A DNA stretch of 64,000 nucleotides, taken from the NCBI RefSeq assembly GCF_900103165.1, contig NZ_FNKY01000001.1, positions 2,852,001 to 2,916,000 of the forward strand, given 5' to 3'. The DNA comes from Nitrosospira multiformis (lineage in GTDB: Bacteria; Pseudomonadota; Gammaproteobacteria; Burkholderiales; Nitrosomonadaceae). Positions within the stretch are counted from its first letter, which is position 1; each line of letters opens with the position of its first letter. Shown in pieces: positions 46,672 to 55,765 of the stretch. A program made the position numbers and the translations under genes. The notes beneath the pieces are model-generated. The model was not told the origin of the DNA. It searched no databases and worked only from the letters and a program-made list of their open reading frames with translations.

Positions 46672-47879
46672 CTCGGGGCAATAACATCCACTGAAAAAGT
46701 TTTATTAACTCCCTCCACTTTGATAGGCTTAAACCTTGAGATTTTTGATTCTCTAATCTCAGGTGGATTGGTAGATTCAAACCAAAAGTTATAAGTTGTT
46801 CCCCACCGAATAGCATTTGCATTTTTGTCTTCGCTATATGATTTTTTGGTTTGCCATGAGACGATACCTGCTTCGGAAAGATTTCTCCAAGGATCACTTG
46901 AATAAATTTCTCCATGATATTTTGGTGCATAAAATCCTACTGAACCAGTAACTATCCCGTTGGCTGGAACCTCTAATCCTTGTACTCCAATATCACTATT
47001 CATATTGAATACTGCATATTCATACCGATAAGTCCCATTCGCTAATGGTAATGATTTGGACGCCACATATATATAGCTCTTTGCTTGATTTGTTTCTTGC
47101 GTCGTAACAATTTCTATTTTTGCCCCATCTTTTTGCCACTCCGAAATGGCAGGCTTTAAATGTTCAATATCGTCATTTTTTTTGTTTAAAGAATATCTAT
47201 TACCGGACAGAGTAGGAATTACCTCGCGGTAACTAAGATTATTTTGGGCATTACCTGCAGCCGCATCATCGACAGCAATATACTGGGATTCAATAAAATA
47301 ACGTGCTCCTGCCATTTGTAATTGTTCTTCTTCAAGTAAAATAATTTTCTCAATGCCTTTACTTGGAGGATATCCCGTTAAGTCCTGCGCAGTTTCATCA
47401 AACATACCAGTAGTAGGATTAATTTTACTGCGTGGACCAAGCAACTCCTCATTTGCATTTAAAGCTGCGGGATAAAGATCAGTGCATCCAGGATACAATT
47501 TTTGTCCATCATGACCTGATGGAGCATCGCAGCGAGAAGGTGCGCCTGGTATACCAGCACAATGCGACGCATTTGTTGCGAAAAATCCGTGTTTAACCCA
47601 GCTCATCCCGAGTTGTTGCATCTTATTGTTATGTAAACGGTAAAGATTAAGTGATATTACTGGATGTTGAGTACTTGGGGTTCCTTTCCATTCCAAAGCT
47701 TGGGTACCAAGGTTACAGGAATCTGTGCTTGCAGTAATTCCGATGCGGCCTTGAGCATCTCTACTACCCGATTCTTGCACATCATCCACTTTATTTACCA
47801 CTACATCGGGGCCTGCTGCCCATGCAATAACGTTAACTACGCTAAAATTTAAGGCTATAAAAAACACTAGATATTTCAT
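46668..47879 (-). CDS. Exported protein coupled to tyrosinase, function unknown
   Basis: 403 residues. Signal peptide (MKYLVFFIALNFSVVNVIAW then AA), preceded by a good AGGAGA site. Mature part includes a Cys/His-rich segment (WVKHGFFATNASHCAGIPGA, SRCDAPSGHDGQKLYPGCTD) and two stretches that look like beta-sandwich repeats near the C-terminus (GTYRYEYAVFNMNSDIGVQG). No family recognised. First gene of the AT-rich trio, ending in a four-base overlap with the tyrosinase start. It could be an assembly or substrate partner. Confidence 0.8.
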   Translation of the reverse strand: MKYLVFFIALNFSVVNVIAWAAGPDVVVNKVDDVQESGSRDAQGRIGITASTDSCNLGTQALEWKGTPSTQHPVISLNLYRLHNNKMQQLGMSWVKHGFFATNASHCAGIPGAPSRCDAPSGHDGQKLYPGCTDLYPAALNANEELLGPRSKINPTTGMFDETAQDLTGYPPSKGIEKIILLEEEQLQMAGARYFIESQYIAVDDAAAGNAQNNLSYREVIPTLSGNRYSLNKKNDDIEHLKPAISEWQKDGAKIEIVTTQETNQAKSYIYVASKSLPLANGTYRYEYAVFNMNSDIGVQGLEVPANGIVTGSVGFYAPKYHGEIYSSDPWRNLSEAGIVSWQTKKSYSEDKNANAIRWGTTYNFWFESTNPPEIRESKISRFKPIKVEGVNKTFSVDVIAPR

Positions 47880-48177
47880 GTCGCTCTCCTAATTTAAGTA
47901 CTCGAGCAAATAATACTAGCTTAGATTGCATTTTTTCTTTATTTCCCTTCTTGGGGGAACATAACAACGTCATTTTCCTTCATCAATTTTATTACTTCCG
48001 CCGCTTATCTTTAGATCAGTAATCCCTGTAATCACCACCCCTTTTAGGGTAGCCGCTTATTTACTGAATAGGATGCTTTTAACCCTTATTGTTATTTGAT
48101 ACTTCGAGATGCAATAAGAAGTGATCCCGATTGTTCAAACAGCAACCTGCATTTTTAAGTGGAATCCCTGCTGATCG
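47880..48177. other. AT-rich spacer upstream of the tyrosinase trio
   Basis: About 300 bases without a gene. It must contain the promoter for the minus-strand trio, but no box pair is convincing. Right boundary is the start of an IS3 remnant. Confidence 0.4.
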
Positions 48178-48630
48178 TCAGTTCAACTGTCGGCGGCATG
48201 ACGTCATAAGTCTCATCAGGTGCTTTCTCGCCCAGACTCGAAATGTGGCCTGGATCGGTTGTACCAATCCATGTATTGCATAATTGATACTTGGCTTCTG
48301 CGATCGAATCATAGGCTCCACCTTGGCGAGCCCGCCTTCTAAAAAATCATTCTCCAGCGTCAGTTGCCCAATCTTGGCGTGCAACACCTTCAAATCAGCC
48401 GGTGGTTCCGCCGCACAGCGTCTCCGCCGCCAAACACGTCAACAGCCCGTTCGCTTAGTTACCGTTTCCACTCAATAATCTGGTTAGGGTGAATTTCAAA
48501 CTGCTGTGCCAGTTCGGCCAGCGTCTTGTCGCCAGCTATTGCTGCTACTGCCACTTTGGCTTTGAACACCGCTGAGTGCGTCCGTCCCCCTCTTCTTGCC
48601 ATTCTCCACTCCATATCTAAGCCCCCGCAG
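48178..48630 (-). pseudogene. IS3 family element with large internal deletion
   Basis: Minus-strand reading: MARRGGRTHSAVFKAKVAVA, IAGDKTLAELAQQFEIHPNQ and IIEWKR match the start of an IS3 OrfA; after a stop and shift, LHAKIGQLTLENDFLEGGLA is the end of OrfA; then the sequence jumps to GEKAPDETYDVMPPTVEL, the very end of OrfB. The catalytic DDE region is gone. A non-functional deletion derivative. Confidence 0.85.
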
Positions 48631-48789
48631 AGGACATCAAAAGGTAGCAGATTTTCCACTTATAGGCTTGTTCAGATTCTTGGGGCCACTTCTGAAGGCA
48701 TCCAATGAAAGATCTGATTTCCTCTCTAGTTGTGGAATAGGCGCTCATACGTCAGCATATGCATTACAAAAAAAATGGATTTATGGCTC

Positions 48790-50055
48790 TTAAGGTTCCG
48801 ATTTTTTAACATCAGCAATTAACACTTTTAAGCATTGCTTACGAACTGAGTGCATCTGTGTAATTAGATCTTTTTTTTGCTCGAGTTCTGTTGCGATTAT
48901 AATTTTTTTCTGACTCGCTCTTAGATCATCTGGAGTCGCTGTTAAAAGTATATCTACCTGCTCCTGCTCCGCTCTTAGCCTTTCTTTCTGCTTCCCCGCC
49001 TCCACCTCTAGTTCAGCGAACTTATTTATTATGCTAATGCATGAGTCTACTATATGACTTTTATTAATTACTTTTCCTACAATCTCAGAAGCCGCCACGG
49101 TAATTTTTTCCACAGTAGTGGAGTCGATTCTGTTGATATAAATTCCCCCTGATAATTCAGCCTTTCCCTCTGCGGCAGCCTCAGCCATGAGCGTTGCTTT
49201 ACCGAGATTTTCCTCAACGGTCTTAACAACTTTTTGTGCATCCGCGACATTTTTTTCTGCATTCTTGACTGCCGACTCCGCAAGCTTAAGTTTACGTTGC
49301 TCTTCCTCCAGCTCTTTTTTCAACCGCTCTTTTTCTGCAACATCTGTGGTGCTTCCTATTAACGTTGTTTTGTCATTCACTACCTTTTGCTGGTCAATCT
49401 GCTTTTGATTTGCCTCCATCAAGTCTTTTTGTCTTGATTGTTCAGTTTCTCGCGCTGCGGTAAGGCTGGCTTGAGTAGCTGCAAGGTTCGCTGATGCGTC
49501 TGCATTGCTTTTAGTACTTATTGCTGCCTGCGACGCAACCACAACCCCTGTCAACTGCTCAATGGCAAGTACTCCTAATGTCAAATCCTGAGAGCGCCTG
49601 AGTAGCTGCGCAACGTCAAATTCCGTTAATTGACCGTTGTAGGAGGCTTCGCAAATCCGGTACAGATGATCACGCATCAGAGTAATTGACTGGGTACGCA
49701 AACCAATACTTGCTGAGCTAGTTGATAGTGCGTTTGCTGCTGCTGCGGAGCCCCGCCCGAAAATATCCAGACTGAATCCCTGTGATGCCGCAAAAGCTTG
49801 AAGGGCATCAGGGGAAGGCTCCGCACAAATAACACCGTTTTTAGAAAATGCTAGACGCTGTGCTGCGTCCAAATGAATTGCTAACCCACTCGTTCTACTG
49901 CCAATACCATCCTTCTGACTGGCCTTGGGCCCGGTCCCATCAATAATTCCCAATTGTCTAGGCGGCAAGGTGGTTGTTCGATCTATGGTACTAATGTTCG
50001 CGCAACCCCACGAAACTAGTGAAAGAGCAGCTGCAGCTATGGTTTTTATGTTCAT
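48790..50055 (-). CDS. Coiled-coil putative lipoprotein of unknown function
   Basis: 421 residues. Signal with a lipoprotein-like Cys (ALSLVSWGC), although Trp at -2 is unusual. An N-terminal globular domain (about 50-170) has GLAIHLDAAQRLAFSKNGVI and CAEPSPDALQAFAAS, a motif I associate with an uncharacterised proteobacterial family. Then a long heptad-rich coiled coil (about 190-285) and a C-terminal helical part. It starts 25 bases after the exported protein upstream, so they form one unit. More AT-rich than core genes. Confidence 0.8.
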   Translation of the reverse strand: MNIKTIAAAALSLVSWGCANISTIDRTTTLPPRQLGIIDGTGPKASQKDGIGSRTSGLAIHLDAAQRLAFSKNGVICAEPSPDALQAFAASQGFSLDIFGRGSAAAANALSTSSASIGLRTQSITLMRDHLYRICEASYNGQLTEFDVAQLLRRSQDLTLGVLAIEQLTGVVVASQAAISTKSNADASANLAATQASLTAARETEQSRQKDLMEANQKQIDQQKVVNDKTTLIGSTTDVAEKERLKKELEEEQRKLKLAESAVKNAEKNVADAQKVVKTVEENLGKATLMAEAAAEGKAELSGGIYINRIDSTTVEKITVAASEIVGKVINKSHIVDSCISIINKFAELEVEAGKQKERLRAEQEQVDILLTATPDDLRASQKKIIIATELEQKKDLITQMHSVRKQCLKVLIADVKKSEP

Positions 50056-50079
50056 ATTCTGCGCCCCTTATTGTTCACT

Positions 50080-50724
50080 TCATTCTGGTTTCAAGCACTT
50101 GTTCTGCTTAGCTCTTTTTGCCGCATCCCCACACTCGAGTTGGTCTTCATCCCCGGGATCCACAATGCATGCGTCCAATGTATCGATGGCAATATAGCTA
50201 GACGATGCCTTGTGGTCGCTTTTTCCCTTGCCTTCAAACGATAGGCGTATTTTCCTTGCACCCGCGGGTATATCAGTAAGTTCAAAACTCCGGATGAAAT
50301 CAGAATGAGCCGGATCATTACTTTGTATAATTCGGCCTTTCTCATATTCAAAATTGTGAGTTTGTCCGCCAAGCGAGATCATGTATCTCAACTGAACAGC
50401 CGTATCCTTTAACTCCGAACCTCGTATATCAATACGAACCGTCTCCAGCTTCTCGAGTTTTTTAGAAAATACCAAGTCGAACTTACAACTTGCGCGGGAC
50501 TTTTCAGCCACATTTTGTCCCAATTCCAGGAAACACCCCGGAAAAATCATGCTCAACTCGCGACTGTCTGGACTTAACTGCGTTTTGGTTGTCCGCGCAT
50601 CACAGGCGTTGTTGTCAGTATTATGAAACGCAGGTAAGTCGAAAGTAGCAGCAGGCAAATCTTGGGCACAGATTCCGACACTCCATGAATAAGCCAGAAG
50701 GAAATAAATCGTTCTAATAGTCAC
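50080..50724 (-). CDS. Exported protein, possibly DUF4360-like
   Basis: 214 residues from a GTG at 50724 with AGGAGG directly upstream; an earlier GTG at 50772 is possible. Signal peptide (VTIRTIYFLLAYSWSVGICA, cleavage before QD). Mature part contains TQLSPDSRELSMIFPGCFLE and SRASCKFDLVF, which resemble the DUF4360 secreted family, but the match is weak and by eye. It ends with a Cys-rich tail (DACIVDPGDEDQLECGD). Upstream region is interrupted by the IS3 element. Confidence 0.7.
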   Translation of the reverse strand: MTIRTIYFLLAYSWSVGICAQDLPAATFDLPAFHNTDNNACDARTTKTQLSPDSRELSMIFPGCFLELGQNVAEKSRASCKFDLVFSKKLEKLETVRIDIRGSELKDTAVQLRYMISLGGQTHNFEYEKGRIIQSNDPAHSDFIRSFELTDIPAGARKIRLSFEGKGKSDHKASSSYIAIDTLDACIVDPGDEDQLECGDAAKRAKQNKCLKPE

Positions 50725-50887
50725 AAACCTCCTCTTTTTATTTTTAAGATCGGTTTTTTCTGTTCCAAGCACTCGCTCTCAATCCCCGTGTCATCACAAA
50801 TAAAACGTCTATTAAACTATAGCATTAAATAAAATTATTGCTGAGAAGGGTACTCCTCCCATTTTTAGCTGCCTTCAGAAGTAGTGT

Positions 50888-51716
50888 TCAGGTGACCATT
50901 GCCAACTTCTGATAGGGCGTTATTCCGCCGATGGCGGTATTTGGTCTTTCCGCATTGTAACGCCACAGCCATTGCGTCGCGGTTTCCCGCGCATGTGTGA
51001 TGGATTCGAAGATCGTGAGATTCAGCCATTCTTGCCGCACGGTGCGATTGAATCGTTCTACATAAGCGTTTTGCGCGGGCTTACCGGGCTGTATAAACCG
51101 CAACTCGATTCCCTTGGCTTCAGCCCCATTGCCGGAATTCCTGACAGATGTGCTCGGGTCCATTATCCAGGCGTAGTGCTTGTGGTTTGCCGCGCCATTC
51201 GATAATGCGCTCCAGCGTCCGGATGATACGAGCCGAAGGCAGCGATAGATCCACCTCGATACCCAGGCCCTCGCGGTTGAAGTCATCGATCACATGGAAG
51301 GTGCGAAAGCTGCGTCCGTCAGATAAGGCATCATGCATGAAATCCATCGACCAGACCTCGTTAGCCCGTTGCGGTACCGCCAAGGCCTGCGGCTTGTCCC
51401 GCTTCAGACGCCGCTTTGGTTTGATCCGCAAATTCAGTTCCAATTCCCGATAGATGCGATACACCCGTTTGTGGTTATAGGGCATACCCTTGATGTTTCG
51501 CAGCCAGAGAAAGCACAGCCCGAATCCCCAAGTGCGATTTGCACAAGTCAGCCGCAATAACCAATCCGAAATCCGGGCGTTGTCATCCGACAATCTCGAG
51601 CGATATCGATAACAGGTCTGCGAGACTGAGAATAAACCGCACGCACGCTTGATCGCAATGCCATGGTCCGCTACCGCCTGGGCGGCCATCTCTTTTCTGT
51701 GAGATGGCCTCACCAC
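50888..51716 (-). pseudogene. IS3 transposase OrfB, frameshifted
   Basis: Begins in the usual OrfB way by overlapping orfA in the -1 frame. HTH-like start, then [20 protein letters not shown] (first Asp), [17 protein letters not shown] and [13 protein letters not shown] (second Asp). Near 51125 the frame breaks; the rest, KGIELRFIQPGKPAQNAYVE then RFNRTVRQEW, continues in another frame and carries the last Glu. So all DDE residues survive but not in one reading frame. Confidence 0.88.
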
Positions 51717-51976
51717 TTTTTTGCCATCGCCTCACGCAGAATCTCACAATCCATCCTGGATTCAGCATACATTGTCTTCAGCCGCAGATTCTCCTCTTCC
51801 AGTTCCCGCAAGCGCGTCATGTTGGATACATCCATGCCGCCGTACTTGCCACGCCATTTATAAAAACTGGCATCACTCATCCCATGCTTGCGGCACAAAT
51901 CCGGTACTGCAACTCCATTCTCCGCCTCTTTCAAAATCTGAAATATCTGGCTTTCCGTATAACGTGTTCGCTTCAT
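51710..51976 (-). CDS. IS3 transposase OrfA
   Basis: 88 residues: [20 protein letters not shown], then [20 protein letters not shown] (helix-turn-helix) and the leucine-zipper-like [20 protein letters not shown]. Complete. Normally fused to OrfB by programmed -1 frameshift; OrfB here is broken, so only the regulatory OrfA protein can be made. Confidence 0.93.
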   Translation of the reverse strand: MKRTRYTESQIFQILKEAENGVAVPDLCRKHGMSDASFYKWRGKYGGMDVSNMTRLRELEEENLRLKTMYAESRMDCEILREAMAKKW

Positions 51977-52039
51977 CGTAGCTTCTCCTTAAGTAGAAAA
52001 TGCTACTCCTAAATGCAGCTACTTTAGGGGGGATTACCC

Positions 52040-52349
52040 AATAGCCCAGATGAGTTTCGGGAGGATGACGTTATGTAGAGGGAGTGAGATGGAAAATTAA
52101 CTACGCGAGGGTAAGCACTCAGGAGCAGGACCTAGCCTTTTCTAGGCATGATCGTAACAATGCGCGCTAAAATTAGCTAAAAGTAATGGTACAAGAGTAC
52201 CTTGACTCGACCCAAGCTGAGGCGTTAGCCTATTGCAAATCTTCACTCGATACTGAAACATCGAATTATGCACTTCGGTTCCGGGATATTCTGAAAGTCT
52301 AGCATTGGTTGTTTTTGATGAACGATGGAAAGCCAAATAAGGGGATAGT
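52040..52349. other. Spacer upstream of the lipoprotein-metzincin trio
   Basis: 310 bases with no gene. Presumably holds the promoter of the plus-strand trio and, before the IS3 insertion, may have been the shared control region of two divergent operons. No operator-like palindrome was identified. Confidence 0.4.
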
Positions 52350-52937
52350 ATGGTCGGTAAGTATTTGATTGCTCTGCTACTCTTGACGGGTTGTGCGGGC
52401 ACGAATGTCAACCGGGTGGCTACGGGTGAGATTGCTGGGCCGGGAGAGGTTCTAGATTCGAAGGCGGATGGAATTCGATATTATGAGATCGCGCCTTTTC
52501 TCCTAGTCTATACCGATGGACGAGGAGGACTCACCAGCCAACTGCTCTTCCTGCCCGATCTTACCAGAAAGCGCGTCATCGATCCGTTTGCGGTGCTAGC
52601 CACCAACAATACGACGCTGACGTTCGTGAATGGCGTTCTTACGCAGGGTAAAACTGTAGTGGACGAGACAGTGGTACCGAAGGCTATCGTTGGAGCGCTG
52701 GAAAAGGCTGCCATCGCCGCCGTGAACGCGTTTCTCAATGACGTCGGGACTCCGCCCACTACGCAGGTGCCTCCACCCCAACTTTTCAAGATCGTTCTAG
52801 AAAATGGTGGCGGCCGGCTAGTCGGGGGTAAATCGGTGGGCTCAAATGGTGAGATCCGAATGATCGATATTACGGTAACCGATCCCGGCGGGGAGAGCAA
52901 GACTACTGAAAAATCCTCCCCGGAGAAAAAGCCATGA
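52350..52937 (+). CDS. Putative lipoprotein with shared repeat domain (trio gene 1)
   Basis: 195 residues from ATG 52350 with AGGGGA upstream. Lipoprotein signal MVGKYLIALLLLTGC (lipobox LLTGC, Cys15). Domain at about 43-120 with LPD (68-70), NGVLT (94-98) and VPKAIVGALEKAA; the same domain occurs in the next gene with LPD and NGMLT at identical spacing of 24 residues. The tail is Pro/Glu/Lys-rich. Overlaps the next gene in an ATGA junction. No known family recognised. Confidence 0.82.
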   Translation: MVGKYLIALLLLTGCAGTNVNRVATGEIAGPGEVLDSKADGIRYYEIAPFLLVYTDGRGGLTSQLLFLPDLTRKRVIDPFAVLATNNTTLTFVNGVLTQGKTVVDETVVPKAIVGALEKAAIAAVNAFLNDVGTPPTTQVPPPQLFKIVLENGGGRLVGGKSVGSNGEIRMIDITVTDPGGESKTTEKSSPEKKP

Positions 52938-53980
52938 AAATCGCCTTTGTACTTTTCTTAAGTCTACTATTTGGCATGCTATCTGGGTGTGCAACTTTTG
53001 TAAGTGGCGAAAGGGCTGATCTTGGCAAGGGGGGGTATGAATATTCTCTTCCTGTTCCCATTATTGTGGTGACCCCGCAGGCCAACGGGACACTCGACGT
53101 TAAGGTCGACTATCTTCCTGATCCGAACAACACATATGTTTTACGCACCGAGTCGTTGATATCCAGCTACACCCTGGATGTTAAGCGTACGAACGGAATG
53201 CTGACTTCTGTCTCACTCGACGCAAAGGCGGACGGTGTCGCGGAGGCGATCGCAGAATCAGCCGGCAATGTTGTCAAAGCTAAGGGCGACGTGCTCGCCA
53301 AAGAAAAGGAAAAGGCAGAGATAGCCGAGAAAGAGCAGTTGAAAGCAATCGATCAAGCAGAGCTTTCGCTCGCTATTGCTGTAGCAAAGCAGAAAACGAT
53401 CATCGCTGCTAAAGAAACTTCAAAATTCCTTGATGCCGAACTGGCTGTTGCTGAGGCGCAGGCGAAGCTTGATCATCTTTCAAAACGAGTGGCTTCAGGT
53501 GGAGCGTCTTACAATGATCCCGGAGACGGAACTCTTCCCACAGCTGCGGGCCCCGTCATCTTTCGAGTAGTTACAGAAGCTGACGGGGTCAAGCTTGTAG
53601 CTCTCGATGGTCCGAGTAGCTTTGTAACATCACTTGCGGCCAAACCAGGGACAAAAGTAGAAGACCTTACGGCAGAGGTGCAGGGGTCAAGCGTCCTAAA
53701 GCGGGATCGTGACAAACCTCTGCAATTTGTTATTCTTGTCAACAAGCCCGTCGCAAGTGTCGACCTTGACAATTCACTCCTCCAAGTCGCGGGGTCCAAC
53801 GAGGATGCCCGTAAGTGGCTTGTGGCGGCAAACGCGAACAATACCAGTACGGGTGCGTTGGTGATCGTCACACTGAAGAATAACATGCCTAAGGGTACCT
53901 ACCTGTTCACGCCAGTTTTCAAAAAGAATACGGGTGAACCAATGCAGACAGATCCAGTGAAAATCACGGTAGCCCCATGA
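52934..53980 (+). CDS. Coiled-coil lipoprotein paralogous to its neighbour (trio gene 2)
   Basis: 348 residues from ATG 52934, GGAG upstream. Lipobox LSGC (Cys19). Residues about 34-112 repeat the domain of the previous gene (YEYSLPVPIIVV, LPD at 61-63, NGMLT at 87-91, AIAESAGNVV). Then an Ala/Glu/Lys-rich coiled coil (about 112-195) and a C-terminal beta-rich domain (about 205-345: GTYLFTPVFKKNTG). Likely anchored in the outer membrane. Start and stop overlap both neighbours by four bases. Confidence 0.85.
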   Translation: MKIAFVLFLSLLFGMLSGCATFVSGERADLGKGGYEYSLPVPIIVVTPQANGTLDVKVDYLPDPNNTYVLRTESLISSYTLDVKRTNGMLTSVSLDAKADGVAEAIAESAGNVVKAKGDVLAKEKEKAEIAEKEQLKAIDQAELSLAIAVAKQKTIIAAKETSKFLDAELAVAEAQAKLDHLSKRVASGGASYNDPGDGTLPTAAGPVIFRVVTEADGVKLVALDGPSSFVTSLAAKPGTKVEDLTAEVQGSSVLKRDRDKPLQFVILVNKPVASVDLDNSLLQVAGSNEDARKWLVAANANNTSTGALVIVTLKNNMPKGTYLFTPVFKKNTGEPMQTDPVKITVAP

Positions 53981-55482
53981 TTGGCATTGAATGCATCCTC
54001 GCACGCCTAACCTCGGCAGTTGGAGTTCCTGCTTTCACGCAGGGTGGTCGCGAAGCGGAGATCACGAATATATTTTCTGCTGCCTCGCATGGTGACATTG
54101 ATCTTCTAGTCAATAATTCTGCGCTTGCTCGTCCAATGAGTGCCAAGCAGGGATTCTTTGCATTCGATCTTCATCGCGCACTACAAGTGCTGACTCGTAA
54201 TCCGCTGCCCTCGGGGCCCGCGGCCCGCATTGCAGTTCTATTCGCGGATTTTTACAATCCGCATCCCAGTACGTTTGGCATTATGTTTGATCGCGGTTTC
54301 GACCCCGGGGATGATCCGAGCAGTGCAGCAGTATTTCGTCAGTTACCTCGGGAGGGATGCGCAGTATTCCTTCGTGCCATAACGGATCTAAGCAGGACTG
54401 TTCCAGCCCGCCGTACTGCTTTAGCAGTAGAACGGGAAGCGTTTTTCACGACTATTCATGAACTGGGGCATGTCTTCAATTTGCAACATGCAGCACCGCC
54501 GCCAGCCAACTTCATGTCGCAAAGCCTTCGCGCCCGGACTTATCCCATCCAAGCGGACTATTTTCTGCCGATTCATCAGCAATGGTTATCTCAATGCTCC
54601 GTGAATCCAGCCGTTTATCCAGGAGGTGCAAGATTCCGTGATTCTACTTCTTATGCCAATCATGATATTCCTTCAACCGGTGTACGACGTCTGTCGTTTG
54701 GTCTTGAACTGCTGATTAGCATGGGGCAGCGTGAATTTTGGCCGTTTGAGCCAGTCGAGCTTGATGTTGAGCTACGGGTCGCGCCGGGCGTTGATCGACA
54801 GTTCCACGTGCCCGACGCAGTAGATCCTGGATACGACCAGTTTACGATTCGTATCGAAGATCCCAATGGAGATTGCCGCCGCCTTTACTCGCCAAGAAAC
54901 TATTGCAATACCGGAAAGGCACTGAAAATTGCACCCACCCGTCCCTTTCGCCGCGATATCAGTATATTTGGCCAATCCGGCGGCTATACCTTCGTTCAGC
55001 CCGGCATCCATCGTTTGTGGGTCGAATTTAAGGTGCGTCACGATGTCACCCTTCGATCTAATGAACTTGAAGTGAATGTAAAGTCACCGGGTAAGGGTCG
55101 AGAATTCGACGCAGCGCTGGCAGTACTAAGCCAGTCAGATCGTGCGAAGATCCTTTATCACCGACTCGATCGCTCCGACTCACGACATTTGGTGATGTTA
55201 ACGGAATACTGTGGAGAAACACGACCTATCGCTTCGAGCGCTTCCATAAAATACGCTGTCGCGCGCGCGATGGAAGAACAAGCAGCCTCTGAGGATCGAC
55301 AGCTTCCCGAACCGGCGGTCTTACTGTTGCAACAAGCGGCCGATGCGAAGATTCTAGGTGAAACACAAAGGACGCATGCAACTCGGATTTTGGAAGGTGC
55401 ACGCTCCCGTATGCAACGACGAAAAAAGCGGATCATTCCGATGCTGTCCGGGGCAAGCGAAGGGGAAATATTCCCTTTTTAA
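53977..55482 (+). CDS. Predicted metzincin-type metalloprotease (trio gene 3)
   Basis: 501 residues. Zinc site HELGHVFNLQH at 161-171: His161, Glu162, His165 and His171, with Asn replacing the usual metzincin Gly at position 168. A Met-turn candidate, ANFMSQS, follows (Met180). A beta-rich C-terminal region (about 235-370) and a helical tail follow. No signal peptide is visible, so the protein is cytoplasmic or exported by another route. Coupled to two lipoprotein genes; substrate and role unknown. Confidence 0.82.
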   Translation: MIGIECILARLTSAVGVPAFTQGGREAEITNIFSAASHGDIDLLVNNSALARPMSAKQGFFAFDLHRALQVLTRNPLPSGPAARIAVLFADFYNPHPSTFGIMFDRGFDPGDDPSSAAVFRQLPREGCAVFLRAITDLSRTVPARRTALAVEREAFFTTIHELGHVFNLQHAAPPPANFMSQSLRARTYPIQADYFLPIHQQWLSQCSVNPAVYPGGARFRDSTSYANHDIPSTGVRRLSFGLELLISMGQREFWPFEPVELDVELRVAPGVDRQFHVPDAVDPGYDQFTIRIEDPNGDCRRLYSPRNYCNTGKALKIAPTRPFRRDISIFGQSGGYTFVQPGIHRLWVEFKVRHDVTLRSNELEVNVKSPGKGREFDAALAVLSQSDRAKILYHRLDRSDSRHLVMLTEYCGETRPIASSASIKYAVARAMEEQAASEDRQLPEPAVLLLQQAADAKILGETQRTHATRILEGARSRMQRRKKRIIPMLSGASEGEIFPF

Positions 55483-55765
55483 ATAGCCCGTTTCGCGATG
55501 CGGGTTTCGGTGCAACGAGCATATTGTAGAGTTTTTATCGACGTTTCTCCTACTGACTCTAACCTGGTGACTAACTCCTATCGCTCGGACGTACTCAGGC
55601 CTTCCTCGCCCGGCAAATTTGCCAAAACTCGTCCAGATGGTATTCGTCTGCTGGGTCAATTTGAAACATACACGTCTCCTTTAACACTCGCCCTTGATGG
55701 AATGCCCTATCAGCCTGACAAGGGTCTCCCGTTGTCGCCCCGTCCCATCAAATGCAATTCACGCG

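Larger units (their letters stand above)
50848..52039 (-). mobile_element. IS3 family insertion sequence (about 1.19 kb)
   Basis: Imperfect terminal repeats of about 37 bp: GGGTACTCCTCCC then TAGCTGCCTTCAGAAGTAG at the left, and on the other strand GGGTAATCCCCCC then TAGCTGCATTTAGGAGTAG at the right. It contains orfA and a frameshifted orfB. It sits between the 5' ends of two divergent gene groups (50724 leftward, 52350 rightward). No clear target duplication was found. Confidence 0.85.

Noticed and set aside
53977..54160. Signal peptide on the metzincin-like protein
   Set aside because: The N-terminus lacks a basic-hydrophobic pattern long enough for Sec or Tat export.
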